A stretch of DNA of 64,000 nucleotides from Scilla litardierei (taxonomy: Eukaryota; Streptophyta; Magnoliopsida; Asparagales; Asparagaceae). Below are positions 9,886 through 21,573 of this stretch, piece after piece (positions within the stretch are counted from its first letter, which is position 1; each line of letters starts with the position of its first letter). Position numbers and translations under genes: made by a program. The DNA lies in assembly GCA_030789695.1 (NCBI GenBank), contig CM061142.1, positions 277,133,043 to 277,197,042 of the forward strand. Direction: 5' to 3'. The notes beneath the pieces are model-generated. The model saw only the letters and a program-made list of their open reading frames with translations, was not told the origin of the DNA and did no database searches.

Positions 9886-10935
9886 CCCCAGTTTTTAACC
9901 TAGTTTAGAGAGATTTTTCAGAACTTTTGGCAGCCTTTTTAGATTACTTTTTTAGGAGATTAGATTGAGTTCTTTTGGGAGAGAGAAAAGTGTTATTTTG
10001 TTGGATGCTATTGAATCTTCATTGGTTTGTCTCTCTCTCTCTATCAAAAACCTCATTTTTATTGATATATTGAATATTGCAATGAATTCTACTGTTTTTA
10101 TTATTGAATTTCCATTGAATTGCATTATGAATTGTGAGTAGTTTTATCGTCTTAGGGAGTAGGGATGAACCCTACGAGCCCTATTTCTAATTTGTAAAGA
10201 ATTGGTAAAATTATTGCTAGAATTGATTAGGGTTAGTTTGGGATTGATTTAATACGAATAGCTAGGGATTCATACCGATTGGGATTTGCAAGAGATTGGA
10301 TCCCAACTCGATAGGAATCCCTAGAAATTCGAATTGGTTTGCAATTGAATTTCTCCGGAATCGGTTTGCAAGAGATTGGACCGAAACTAGGGTTTTCGAT
10401 TGCAATTCTATACCAATACCCGTTTGCAAGAGATTGGACGGGTAGGAACTATCCCAACCTAGGTCGTACCTCGAGTTTGCACGAGAGTGGGCCCGAGATA
10501 CGATTGAACGATGATGTTGTTCTTCACGCTAGCTTGCCTAGGTTAGGGTTTGCAAGAGATTGGACCCTACCCTAGGGTTGCTATAGAACGGCAATAGCGC
10601 AAAAGCGTGAGTTTGGTTCTACATTTAATTGCAACTAGTTCACCTGAATTACGAGTCTAGCAATTGTGAAACCTACTAATCACAATGACGAGATACGGTT
10701 TGTAGCGGGGATTACCTACCCCTAGGCGTTTTTATTAATTTGATATTTCCTTTATACAATTGAACGACTGTGACCGCTTTATTGCGAACATTTCTCGACT
10801 GTTCTTATAGCCAGGTGAATTGAAGAAGACACTGTCATTTGCCCTCCTCGTGTTCGATTCCCGCTCGCCGCTACACCGTGCGCTTGCGGTAAGACTAGCG
10901 AGTCTCATCCCGGGTGTGTATCCGGGGCGCGATCA

Positions 10936-12256
10936 ATTGTCCATACCGATCATGTCGCCCTCAGATATCTTTAAACAAGAGGGACACCAAACCCCGGTTA
11001 ATCAGGTGGATCCTTCTACTTCAGGAATTTGATCTGGAGATCAGAGACAAGAAGGGTGCCTAAAATATAGTCGCAGACCACCTCTCGTGCCTTACATTTG
11101 ACGACCCAAATCAGAGACAAGAAGAGTGCCTAGAAGGGTGCGAAGGGCATGCCATCATGATGAAAATAGCAACAAAAATCCTCCAATGTGGTTTCTACTA
11201 GCCCTTACTTTTCAAGGATGTGAATAGCTTTGTCAAGGAGTGTGATAGATGCCAAAGGGTGGGGAACATCTCCGAAAGGAATGAAATGCCACAGAACAGC
11301 ATCCTGGAAATCAAAATATTTGACGTTTGGGGAATAGACTTCATGGGGCCATTCCCATCCAGCCTTGGCTACCAATATATTTTGGTCGCGGTAGACTACA
11401 TCTCTAAATGGGTTGAAGAGATAGCCTCACCAACTAATGACCCAGTGTAGTCTCCAAGTTCTTCAAGAAGAACATTTTTCCCAGATTCAGTGTTCCAAGA
11501 GTTGTGATTAGAGATGGAGGAAAACAGTTTATCGAAAACAAATTCGAATCCCTATTAAGAAAATACGGAATACGCCATCATATCTAACTCGCCTACCATC
11601 CCCAGACAAGTGACCAAGTGGAGGTCTCCAAAACGGATATAAAGAACATCCTTGAAAAAATCGTTGCAAGTTCGAGAGAAGATTGGGCGATGAAACTAGA
11701 TGACGCCCGTTAGGCTTATTGGATGGCCTACAAAACCCCTATCGGAACATCCCTATATTGCATGATTTATGGAAAAGCATGCCATCTCCGATGGAACTAG
11801 AGCACAAGGCTTATTGGGTAATCAAGCATTTGAACTTTAATAGCAAGTGCGCAGGAGCGATGTCTTATACAGCTGAACCAATTGGATGAGTTTAGGCTCG
11901 ACGCTTATGAGAATTCTCGAATCTACAAGGAAAAATCGAAGAAGTGGCACGATAAGCGCATCATAAAAAGGGAGTTCAAGGAGGGAGATATGGTCCTCCT
12001 CTTCAATTCAAGGTTGAAGCTATTCCCCGAGAAGTTACGATCGAGATGGTCCGGACCATTCAAGGTCGTTCGAGTCTTTCCTTACGGCTCCATCGAAATT
12101 ACTGGAAAGGGGGATTCATTTAAAGTAAACGGGCATAGACTGAAGCACTACTTCACGGGTGACCCTGTTGAAGAAAAGGAGACCTTGATGGTATACCCTC
12201 AGGAGGAACCCCTAGATGGCCACATTCGGGATCTCTCCACCCTAAAACCGCCATGA
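10936..12256 (+). pseudogene. pol: RNase H end and integrase of Ath-B pol, broken
   Basis: The RNase H tail reads, over two frames, [10 protein letters not shown] then [16 protein letters not shown] and VADHLSCLTFDD (to about 11105). Integrase follows: [15 protein letters not shown] (end of the zinc-binding domain), then [25 protein letters not shown] with the first catalytic Asp, the RDGG region near 11513, and TSDQVEVS with the catalytic Glu near 11615. The C-terminal part 11882-12256 is open and has LFNSRLKLFPEKLRSRWSGPF. Frameshifts and stops lie between 10970 and 11880. Family identity is secure; activity is not expected. Confidence 0.87.
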
Positions 12257-12273
12257 TGAAATAAAAATAAGTA

Positions 12274-12320
12274 GTCGAGCTCACGACTTAAAACGAGCGC
12301 ATCTTGGGAGGCAACCCAAG
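12274..12320 (+). other. Post-pol segment with AGGCAA-loop hairpin (Ath-B)
   Basis: GTCGAGCTCACGAC, then TTAAAACGAGCGC, then a hairpin with arms CTTGGG (12303-12308) and CCCAAG (12315-12320) around AGGCAA. Eighteen bases after the integrase stop. Compare 3936-3982: the stem has changed on both sides and the loop has not. Confidence 0.8.
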
Positions 12321-12496
12321 CGTTTTCGATTTAGATTTTCCACTTTTATTTTCATCTTTATTTTAGATTAGGTAAATTTAGATGTTTTTTCTTCAATAAA
12401 TCCCCAAAACCCAAAGAAATTAACTAAGTGTTTGACTGCAGGAAGATGAAGAAGAAATGGAGGAAAGGACCACACGTAGCTGTGTCATTCTAATTC

Positions 12497-12848
12497 ACGT
12501 GGCCGGGTGGATGACCTGGGGAGAGACAGTTGATACACCCGCATCGTACACATCCACACGGCCCACGAATGTCTCTGGAATTTGGGACAAAACAAAAAAT
12601 TTCTCGGAGCATTTTTGTGACCACGTCACTTTAGTGACGCGGCCGTATCAATTTCTCTTTTTAGATGAAATGATGCGATCGCCTTATTCTAAATGACACA
12701 GGCCGTGAATCTCTCTGTATTTTCAACCCAAAATTTTTCAAAATGGCCAGAGCTTACGTGGCATGTGTCATTCAGACAACGCGACCGCGTCAACCCTTAT
12801 CTTTACAACATTTTATGCCTCCGTGTTAACTTTTCATGTGGCCCACGT
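12497..12848 (+). promoter_or_regulatory. Degenerate palindrome array before ORF3 (Ath-B)
   Basis: About ten imperfect sites of the kind ACGTGGCCGGGT, ACACGGCCCACG, GACGCGGCCGTA, ACGCGACCGCGT and ATGTGGCCCACG. Centres lie near 12502, 12561, 12620, 12642, 12678, 12702, 12761, 12784 and 12841. Several steps are 22-24 bp. A TATTTAA box follows the last site by about ten bases. The position relative to ORF3 is the same as in Ath-A and Ath-E, but the motif is different and decayed. Confidence 0.55.
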
Positions 12849-12856
12849 AAAATGTC

Positions 12857-12863
12857 TATTTAA
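12857..12863 (+). promoter_or_regulatory. Putative internal TATA box before ORF3 (Ath-B)
   Basis: TATTTAA in GTCTATTTAAGCCAC, about 460 bases upstream of the ORF3 ATG and just after the degenerate palindrome sites. The stretch 12864-13321 has no convincing gene and would be the leader. Confidence 0.45.
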
Positions 12864-13321
12864 GCCACAAAAACCCTAAACGGCCCGTTCATTCTCACTT
12901 TCTTCGAAATAGTTCGATACCCTTCATCCCAAGCGACGCTATCTTCCCCCAATACTCTTCCAAACTCTCCCAATATCTCCCAAAACGCTCCCAAAACCTA
13001 ACTCACCCTTATCCAGACTCTCCTCCACCCTCTTCATTTCGTTTCCGTTTCGACCAAACCCTAGGGCACTCGGATTTTTAGGGTTTTTGAAAACCCAATC
13101 GATGCGGGCGACGATCAACAGAGTTCTTGGCTTATAATAGCTTGGGGAGACTGATCCATGGGCATTACGAGCATCTACTTCAGCGAGGTGCATCGTTTTT
13201 GGGTAACTTCGCTCCTCATCTCTTTAAACTTAGAATTTTTATCACTGAAGTTTATCAATCTTTGCGTGAGTTTGTGCATTATCACATCACACTTACTTTG
13301 CATCTCTCACGCCTTCACACG

Positions 13322-14465
13322 ATGCCTCCCTGTAAGCATAGAAAGAAGGCCACAGTCACGGGCCCCTCCCAAGGCAAGAAAAAGCGTCAAAAGACGATAG
13401 ATCTTGAAGCTGATATTGCCCGGATACATGCCATTAGAGAGAGGGGTGGTGAACCACTCCCTACCCCTCAATTAGATACACTAGGCATAAACTTCTTAAG
13501 TGAGGATGAGCGCACGAAGTTCATTTAGATTAACTCTCGTACGATCGTCCCCACAAAATTCCCTAGTGTCCCCGCTCTGTCTGCCCTAGCTTCTTAGATA
13601 TCGTCAGCACCCTCCTTCGAAATCTTGGATGGGAGGAATTTTTACAGTGTGAGGCTAGGACGTATAAGAGACTCACTCTAGAGTTCCTATCCACCTTTAG
13701 AGTTTACCCCACATGTTTCTCTTTCAAGATTATGAACAAGGAGTATGGTCTTTCCAAAGACTTTTTGAACCTGCTCTTTAGGTGGCCCAGAGCACTCGAG
13801 CCCATAGCCATCCATAACAATCACCCCTACCCCCGAGAGTTTGATTCGTACCATTTTTTGTTCCAGACCACCTTGCCCGATGTCTTCCCGAAGACTCGAG
13901 CTATGGCGTTTAGCATCATACATCCTGGCCTCCGTATCATGCATCGCATTATCGCGAACACACTTTTCTGCCGATACGAGACTGGCCAAGTCTCTCAAGA
14001 TGAACTTTTCTTTCTATGGTCTGCTACACATTGTCGTGTCCTCTGCGTGGGCAATGCCTCAGTCCCCCAATTTCTCCTACATGCTAGGTCTTGGCTTATG
14101 CAAAGATTTCTCCACACTATTGCCGACCCCATATCACCTATCTGCTGTGGGGGACTCATCACCGTCATAGCCACCCTCGCTCCTGTCTCTCTTATGATTC
14201 CTGATACCATGGTTCATATCCCCGGTCTTACCTCCCTTGACCTCTCGGTTCTCACGAACAAGCGTATGATCCGAGCGCTTAACCAAGAGCGTTACTTCTA
14301 GGTTTATGGTACTGCCTCCACCCCATACACTAGGCTGCCCAACCCGGGTTTTTGGACTTGGCACCACTTTGATGTGGTTCTTCTCACCTGACACTGATCT
14401 AGCTTCAGGTGTCCAGGCACTGGTCCAACTAATTGACCCACGCCAGCCCCAGCCTCGGGATCATG
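13322..14465 (+). pseudogene. ORF3 (Athila ORF-1-like) of Ath-B, frameshifted and truncated
   Basis: ATG 13322 gives MPPCKHRKKATVTG, a basic start like the ORF3 of Ath-A and Ath-E. The frame is open to a stop at 13526-13528, decays through 13730, then opens in another frame (13732-14301). The core there has LLFRWPRALEPIA, IIHPGLRIMHRI, NTLFCRYETGQVSQDELFFLW and ARSWLMQRFL, which lines up with the Ath-A core. The C-terminal part is lost because Chr-C begins at 14466. The biochemical role of this family is unknown. Confidence 0.7.
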
Positions 14466-15190
14466 TGTCACGTCCCGCTTCCCAAGTATGGAAGGCGAGA
14501 CGTGAAGAGGTCTGCTCAGACTTGGAGCTGTGAAGCTTCAGTCTGATAAGCGTCTGGTAATTTAATGCATTATCAGGTTCTTTGCATTACGACGAAACAA
14601 CAACAATAATAATGAGGGATAGACAAATAAAATTATCCAACATTCAGCATCTACAGATTTTTTATTCCAAACATTACAGAGATAGTCATGAATTAAAGCA
14701 CAGAGTCTGAAAAGAAGGCCTAAGCATGGCCGAAACTAATACAAAGGGAAGGGTGCACTGCACCGAACAACCTAACAACAACTACTAAGAAAGTACAACA
14801 ACTAAACGAGAGTCACCAGCTAAGACTAAGGGTAGGAACGGAATCCTCGAACTGTACGTCAGAAACCTGTCGTCCTCTGCAACTAATTCAGGCTCAAAAC
14901 CTGACATGTGACACCCAAAGAGAAAAGGGCACATTTCAGCAAAAGTCTCCTAAGGGAAAACAGAGGAATTTTGTGCAAGGAAACATAAGAGCAAAAGTAT
15001 ACAACTAGCAATTCTAAAATAATGGAGATGACATGACATGAATGCAGCAGTTTAAACATGAGCATGAATGTGGCAGTTTAAGATGAACATGAAAGGTAAC
15101 ATTTGCACGACACGTTGCACAAAATCTACAAAACAAGATATCACGATTTCACGATGAAAACATGCATTCACATTGTACACAGGGTTTACT

Positions 15191-15333
15191 CCTTACAGCT
15201 GAAGTGGCTGTACAGGCACACTTCTATGCTACGTGATAGCTTAACCCTACCCCAAACCCAGATTTTACGCCTTACAGCTGAAGTGGTTGTACGTGCACAC
15301 TTCTACGCTACGTGATCGCGTAACCCTACCCCT
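15191..15333. repeat. Tandem repeat, 79-bp period, two copies
   Basis: CCTTACAGCTGAAGTGG begins at 15191 and again at 15270. Both copies continue to CTACGTGAT and end AACCCTACCCC. Each half contains CAGCTG and CACACTTCTA. Confidence 0.85.
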
Positions 15334-15595
15334 CCACGTGTATCGAGCTTTGGTTTCCCAACAACATTGCACTTGCTTCTGGATCACGGGCCAGGAAGTG
15401 TTTTTCAATATGGCCTAGGGTTGTGCCCGCAAAGCAGGCGCCTAGCCTCAATAGTTACAATTTTTGTAGCGTGTGCTACACAATCACGATGAAACATTTT
15501 GATGCATGACATGACATGGCAATGAGCAGTTAAAGTGCGGACCGTTAATTGAAATTAAACGTGATATGGCAGCATGGATGAAAGCATGGTAAAAG

Positions 15596-15675
15596 TGTCA
15601 GATCTAGCCTCGTTGTCAAACTAGATCAAGTAGGGTGTCGGATCTAGTTTCGTTGTCAAACTAGATCAAATATAG
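15596..15675. repeat. Tandem repeat, 40-bp period, two copies
   Basis: TGTCAGATCTAGCCTCG at 15596 and TGTCGGATCTAGTTTCG at 15636, each followed by TTGTCAAACTAGATCAA. Every unit contains an inverted pair GATCTAG/CTAGATC. Confidence 0.85.
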
Positions 15676-17360
15676 TCGTCTAGGAAACTATCATTTCACC
15701 GCCTAGTCTCTTTTACATAATTTACAAAATGGCCTAAAATATGGCCTAAAACTAGTATTGTGCAAGTTTCACTTGCCTGAACAACGTTCGTAGTCTCAGT
15801 TCAACAATGGTCCAGATCTCCCTATGTGCTCCAAATCAATCACCCAAACCTACAGTCACATATTCATTATCTTCAATTAGTGAGTTACCAAGGCAATGAA
15901 AACATAGTTTTTATCTTGTTAACATGCGGGTGTGGGTTCCTACGGTTCAAGTATACCTTGACACGATGCGAGAGCTACACTGACGTCGGGTAGCGACGTC
16001 AGGGGTTGAATTAATAGAAGCGTGTAACGATCCACTGCACGGTAGTGATCAGCGACAAAGACAGACGATAGAGACAACGAACGAAGATCGGCCGGAGAGA
16101 GACACGATCACCGAACAGTGATGCGAAGGGGGAGGACAACCACAGGGCGTTCTACGACGTCGGGAAGACGCGAACAGCAGGCAGCGGGTAGAGGAAGGCC
16201 ATCAGCAGTTCTTAGAGCTACCATGGATCCTTGTGGAGATAGCGGGATGGATGTAGAGATCATGGAGATCGCATCAACGGCAGTTGTGTGGTGAATGGGC
16301 TGTTTGGCACGATGGAGGGAGATGGGTGGTGCGGCTGGTGGTTTAGGGGTGTTGGGCTAATGGTGGAGGGATGGCCGGCGGTGGGGACAGGTTGAGGGTG
16401 CGACTGTTTGGGTTTTTCGGCGGCTTAAATGGAAAGCGACAGTAAATGAAGATGGGAAGATGTGTTGCGCGGTTGGTAGAGCTCCGGCGGTTGGCCGGCG
16501 ACTGAGGCAAGGCTGGTAACGGGAGGAAGAGCAGGCCATGGCCTAGGAGCATGGGCCAGAGCTCAAGGTGGCTGGCCGGAGGTAATTGGGGAGGAGAAAA
16601 GCCAGTTTTATATGTGCGGCAGCCTATAGGGCTGATCGGCAGTTCACCAGCGGCAAAAGGAGGTCCGGCCGGAGGTGGTGGAGCCAGAGGAGGTCCAGTG
16701 ATGGTCGGCTGTCGATGGGTCGTGGGTTGTTGTAGATGGCGGCTGCAATTGAGTTCCCTTGCGTGAAGTGGAGGAAACTTAGGGTTATTGCTATATAGGG
16801 TATAGAAAGGGTAGAATTAAGGGAAAAGTGGGAGAGAGAATGTGAGAGGGAGTGGTAGAATTAGTTTAATATTGGGTGGCGGGTAGCTAGAGAAATGTTA
16901 ATATGTGAAACGTAGAATAGGCTATGGATTTAATTAAAATGTTTAACTAGAGGTTGAATTGGAGATTAGCTAGGGTAATGACTAGTTGAAAGTGATTAGT
17001 ATGAAAGGCCAACTAGACGGTGTCCGAAAAATATAATAAACATACCAGGATGATCGTGTCGACAAGAGAATCGAGACTAAGATGGTTGATCACGGGCTAG
17101 GGTCACGGAAAACTGAACTAAAAATAGAAAGGCCTAATGACGAAGGTGGAAGCTACGCCACCTCTTCAAACAAAGTTATTTTGTGGGAGAACGACCCGTG
17201 AAATAACGTTCCAAAATAATTTCATAAATAAATACTCTCTCAGAGGGTCATAACAACATATCACATCGTACGATTCGGATAAAAGAAGAGGTCAACATAA
17301 ATACGCGTACGAACAAATGTACGCGCACAAAAAACGTACGATCGAAAAGCAAACGTGACA

Positions 17361-18926
17361 TCCTACCCACCTTAGAATAAAGTCCATCCTCGGACTTTCT
17401 AACTATAATGTATCTAGTCACTCTAGTAACTACCCCAATCATATCACATTATAATTCAAACTAGATATAGTCACTAGAAGTGCTTATATATGCACTAGAT
17501 ATTCAAACATTAACACTACAAACATGTATATATTCACGCACACTATACACTTATACCTATCATAGTCAGTCAAATTCATACACGTTCTTCAATCATTCAT
17601 ATAGTCACGTACATCCTTATATAACTATTAAACATGTATTACATACCATGGTACACATACTCACAAACAAATAAATTGTTCACACCAGCAAATACAATCG
17701 TAGTACTTCATGTATAGATAACTACCTATGCACAAAACAAACATGGGTATACTACTCCCTAATATCTCCTAGTATACATCCAACACCAAACACATCAACA
17801 CATGTAATCACGCCATACCGTTATTTAAATCAAGTTTACTGTATCTAATATATATACAATTACTATAATTTTACAAATATATAGTCGTTCAAATGCACGC
17901 ATGTACTTCACCATATATTCACATCACATATAGTTCTATAACTATATTCAAGACACCACACATACCATTGTCACAATTATCTATAACTAAGCACATACTT
18001 ACCCGTGTATGGTGCACGCCACACACGCTAACATACCATTCATACATACCACTCATACCACTATATACTTAGCACAATCTACACACCAGGTTTAGCTAGA
18101 ACATATACATCAAACATGGAAAACCTTAGTAATTAACTATACTACAAGACCAACACTTATAACTATAAAATGGTATAGCCACCCACAATCGTATGCGTAA
18201 CACCACCAGACACAACCAATCCTATCACTATACATACATCATCCATCACTATATTCATGGTACCACACCCAACCACAAACATATATAACAATATATACAT
18301 AAAGTATACACACTCAAGCTTGAGTGAGACTCAAAACTCCTACTAGAATACTCTATATACATAACACGATATATATACCTATACCAACACCACTCTAATA
18401 TATATATATATCTACCAACATAACCACATACATACTATAGCATCAATCACTATATTTAGTCAAGTAAAGCCCACCTAATGCAATCACTTTACACCCTATA
18501 ATAATATTACAAATATCGGCACACGTATAATTATAATACACTCTCTAATACATGCATTCATCGATAGTCACATACATATAATATATCCATGCCATATCAA
18601 TATTAAATATAATCAATACACTACTACATATACTTATCCATACATAGTTATGACATTCAATAATCGTGTATACCTCGTGGTATACACGCACACATACAAC
18701 ATCCCATAAAGACAAGCAATACCAAACAAAATTATAATCCTATTACCATACGTATACCACACATATTCATGCAGCAAATACATATCTACTTACGACTAAG
18801 GACAATACATATCTACGTACGAGCACGCGCTCACACATACTAACATATAGGTCATATAATAGGCCCACACACTTAACTATAAGTACACCTATTATCATTA
18901 CACCTAACATTTACATGACTTACTTA
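17361..18926 (-). other. Internal remnant of Chr-C, G-poor on the plus strand
   Basis: Bases 17361-17400 are the post-pol and purine-tract signature on the minus strand. From about 17450 to 18926 the plus strand is rich in A, T and C and very poor in G (for example 4 G against 14 C in 17521-17580), with many ATACAC and TATAC phrases. No reading frame of note exists on either strand. It ends in a TA tract at 18926-18944, where L1-D begins. Confidence 0.55.
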
Positions 18927-18950
18927 TATATATATATATATATAAACCTG

Positions 18951-20648
18951 ATGTCCGAGAATTACGGTGGAGGCGATTTGCGTGCGGCGGCGCTGCCCAA
19001 CAATGATCATCCCAACGCCGTTTCTGATTGTGGCAAGCAAATTGCGGGCGGGACTGGACAAAACCTTGATGACGCTGGCAATCGGATACGTGTTTCTCGT
19101 ATCAGGAACAAATCTATTTTCTCAAAGTCCGGTGCTTGGCAAAATAATAATGCTCATAATAATCCCGGTAAGCATTTTCTTCTAATCAAATGGCAGGTTC
19201 ATCAAGAGGTGGTGTCCCACGGGTGGGTGGAAGATCAGGGCTGCCACCAAATTCTACCCGATTGGCCACAAAAGCAACCGTAGGCAGGGTGTTTGATAAA
19301 ATTTCTCCAAGACTGCAGACGAGTATTCGTATCAGCCATACTGTTAAAAAGCGCTCATAGGTAGATATTTGCGCCTCCACGCGTAAATATGCGGACCCTC
19401 TCGTCATGTCCAAATTTCCAACTACACTCAATTCTGAAGGTGCTGCCAAGGTGAAAGTTGAAGTTAATATGCTGGAAGCTGGAGCTGCTCGCTGGGCGAA
19501 CACACTAGTCGGTTACGTACTTGGTGATGTCCCCTATTTCGGACAAATCAAAGCTTGGACAGAACGTTTGTGCAGGACTAAAGGTGCGCTTCGGATCTTC
19601 TCCCGCAAGAATGGCTATTTCTACTTCAGATTTGAAAACGCGGAAGACCGTGATAATATTCTTCATGGTGGGCCATGGCTCTTCGATGGAAGACTTGTAG
19701 TCTTGCAAAAATGGTCACCTACTATACAACTTGGGCGAGATATCCTCACGGCTGTCCCCGTGTGGGTGCAATTGCACAATCTACCACTCTCTATGTGGAC
19801 TATGGAAAACCTCAACATCATTGCTAGCGGTGTTGGCAACCCTATTTACCTTGACAAATCAACGGCAAACCTGGAAAGAATATCTTATGCTCGCTGTTTA
19901 GTTGAAGTTGATGCAAGCACTCCATTGCAGAGGCAAGTGTTGGTTGATGTTGAAGGTCAAGAAACACTAACCATAGATGTCAAGTACGAGGGTGAGCCAC
20001 CTAGATGTGGCGATTGTGCGTGCTTCGGACACCTAGACACGCAATGTCCTCGCAAATTGACACAGGAGGTCCCTTCAATCCATATGGTATCGGGTAGTGC
20101 TCCTGGTGCTGACTCGGGGGGTGAGTACTACTCATTTCAATTTAGCAAATATTCAAGATGCTGCTGCAGTGTCAGGGGAGGGAACTTCTCTTTCAAAGCA
20201 AGCGGACGGTATTTCCTTTTCACGGCTTGATGATTCCATAGCAGCTATCAGAGATACCGGGATCTCTCTTGGTCCTGATTTGCCAAATGACCCGCCTGAA
20301 GCTTGTTGTTCGGTGGAAGGAGGTAGCAGTGTGGCCCCTCTTGTTGACCGTCAGAATGATACTCTCTCGAATGGGCCAATTCTCCCTACACCTAGTACCC
20401 CCAAGCTGAGGCCTGCAGTGGAGGTTACCTTGGATAATCTAAATTTGGGACCAACACTGCAACAACCTACAGAAGACATGGAGCCTCCTTCAAGCCCTAC
20501 TTTTGCTAATCCGGATTGGGAGGTAGAACATGCTTCTCTCCGGGCTAATGCTCCTCAGCCAAAGTGCAAACAAACCCGCTCTCCGCCCTCTACTATCAGG
20601 CGAAGTTCCAGGCTCTCTGGTCTATCTACATCTCAATCTTCTCAATGA
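18951..20648 (+). pseudogene. L1-D ORF1 (DUF4283/zinc-knuckle RNA-binding protein)
   Basis: Nucleic-acid-binding protein of the LINE particle. The start MSENYGGGDLRA (18951) is in one frame; the main body is in the next (from 19190). TAG at 19358-19360 replaces the Trp of the SWVDVCA motif seen in L1-F. The DUF4283 core follows: NTLVGYVLGDVPYFGQ, YFYFRFENAEDRDNIL, GGPWLFDGRLVVLQKW, VPVWVQLHNLPLSMW. The knuckle CGDCACFGHLDTQC (CX2CX4HX4C) lies near 20005-20046. A run of six G near 20115 marks a frame change to the Ser/Pro-rich tail ending at TGA 20646-20648. That stop overlaps the ORF2 ATG as ATGA. Confidence 0.85.
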
Positions 20649-21568
20649 CTGCCCTCTTCTGGAATTCTCACGGCCTCAACAATACTTCGAGAAGAACTGA
20701 CCTGAGACATCGGTTACGTAAGTTTAACCTGTCTATCGTCTGTTTATTGGAGACTAAAGTTGAATCTGGTAATTCGGCAAAATTAACTAGGTGTTTTGAT
20801 AAAGACTGGGATTGCATTGACAATAGATGCTTCCATAAAGGAGGCCGTATTGTAATTTATTATAACAATAATGTCTGGACCTGCTCTTCCATTTCAGTCT
20901 CTTCACAACATATCTCCTCCATCTTCGCCAATTCGGCTGGTTTGTCTGTGGGTCTAACTACGGTATACGGCCTCAACCTATCTGATCAAAGAAAATCTCT
21001 CTGGAGCAACCTTATGGCTGATTCTATTATTCTAAACAATATCCCTTGGCTCGTGGGAGGCGATTTCAAATGTGTTCGTAGCAATAATGAGAAACTTGGT
21101 GGGCGCCCAGTTGATCATGCTGCTATGGATGCCTTCAATTATTGTATGTGTAAGTGTCAGCTTATGGACCTCAAAAGTATCGGTAATAAGCTGAGCTGGA
21201 ACAATCGTCGCATTGGTCCGACTCGTATTTGTGCTCGTCTGGACAGAGCCTTATGTAATTCGGCCTGGTTATATCTGCTCCCTTATTCTTTCGTGGAGTA
21301 TACTCCTGCTGGCACCAGTGACCATTCAGCTTTGCTTGTTCACCTCATTAGTAAGGTACCTACCCATCCCAAGCCTTTTAAATTTTATAATTCATGGACT
21401 TCCATTACAGGATACTATGATTTTGTGCGTGAAAAATGGGATAGCCAGGAATGGGGATCCAAAATGCAAAGTCTTGTCAACAAGCTGAAATTTTTGAAAG
21501 GAGAGATTAAAATTTGGGCTACTGAAAATAGAAAGATGATGCAGTCCAGTACATGGAGGGAAGAGCTT

Positions 21569-21573
21569 GATAT
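21569..21573. repeat. Target site duplication of Ath-E, left copy
   Basis: GATAT directly before TGACGTG (21574). It matches 30796-30800 exactly and sits inside L1-D ORF2. Confidence 0.95.

Larger units (their letters stand above)
1..10935 (+). mobile_element. Ath-A: Athila-type LTR retrotransposon lacking RT/integrase
   Basis: A Ty3/gypsy element of the Athila group. The first 1016 bases match 9919-10935, so the window opens inside the 5' LTR and about 788 bases of it are missing. The order is LTR, tRNA-Asp primer site, gag, protease, a conserved post-pol segment, a palindrome array with a TATA box, ORF3, a long spacer, a polypurine tract and the 3' LTR. Reverse transcriptase, RNase H and integrase are absent, so the element is non-autonomous. 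The two LTRs differ at roughly 25 of 1016 compared positions by eye. The bases after it (from 10936) are the RNase H end of another Athila element, so Ath-A appears to have inserted into Ath-B. Its target duplication cannot be checked because the left flank is outside the window. Confidence 0.9.
9131..10935 (+). repeat. 3' LTR of Ath-A (1805 bp)
   Basis: It begins TGATC and ends GATCA, giving 5-bp terminal inverted repeats with the standard TG...CA. It holds a palindrome array (9426-9793), a TATTTAA box (9879-9885) and the segment shared with the window start. After 10935 the match to the 5' copy ends abruptly: the 5' copy goes on to the primer site and this copy goes into Ath-B. Confidence 0.92.
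10936..14465 (+). mobile_element. Ath-B: degraded Athila element with pol and ORF3
   Basis: Internal part of an Athila-type element whose left side lies beyond the window (cut by Ath-A) and whose right side was cut by Chr-C at 14466. It contains the end of RNase H, integrase, the AGGCAA post-pol segment, a palindrome region with TATTTAA, and most of ORF3. No LTR is visible. It is more decayed than Ath-A, in keeping with being the older host of two insertions. It is the only Athila element here that retains pol, so relatives of Ath-B could have mobilised the pol-less elements (inference). Confidence 0.83.
14466..17360 (-). repeat. 3' LTR of Chr-C (2895 bp)
   Basis: On the plus strand it starts TGTCACGT and ends ACGTGACA. 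No coding region is credible. It includes two tandem repeats (15191-15333 and 15596-15675) and a G-rich stretch at 16350-16750 with scattered purine runs. The long LTR fits the Tekay/Del branch of chromoviruses, but I cannot confirm that branch. Confidence 0.68.
14466..18926 (-). mobile_element. Chr-C: chromovirus-like element, 3' LTR and internal remnant
   Basis: Read on the minus strand, 17400-17361 has the tail usual after chromovirus pol (AGTCCGAGGATGGACTTT and a purine tract AAGGTGGGTAGGA), followed at once by an LTR starting TGTCACGT. The LTR ends at 14466 with ACGTGACA, giving 8-bp inverted ends. It interrupts Ath-B ORF3. The internal side (17361-18926) holds no RT, integrase or chromodomain that I can see, so this is either a non-autonomous derivative or a decayed copy. 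Its other LTR is not visible. Confidence 0.68.

Noticed and set aside
14466..17360. Short reading frames in the long LTR of Chr-C as small genes
   Set aside because: All are short, of low complexity or overlap on both strands; the segment is bounded by LTR ends.
14466..17360. Chr-C as a solo LTR
   Set aside because: The post-pol and purine-tract signature follows directly at 17361-17400, so internal sequence remains, and no 5-bp duplication flanks the LTR.
17361..18926. AT-rich stretch as centromeric satellite
   Set aside because: There is no fixed-length monomer; it is irregular low-complexity DNA next to a chromovirus signature.
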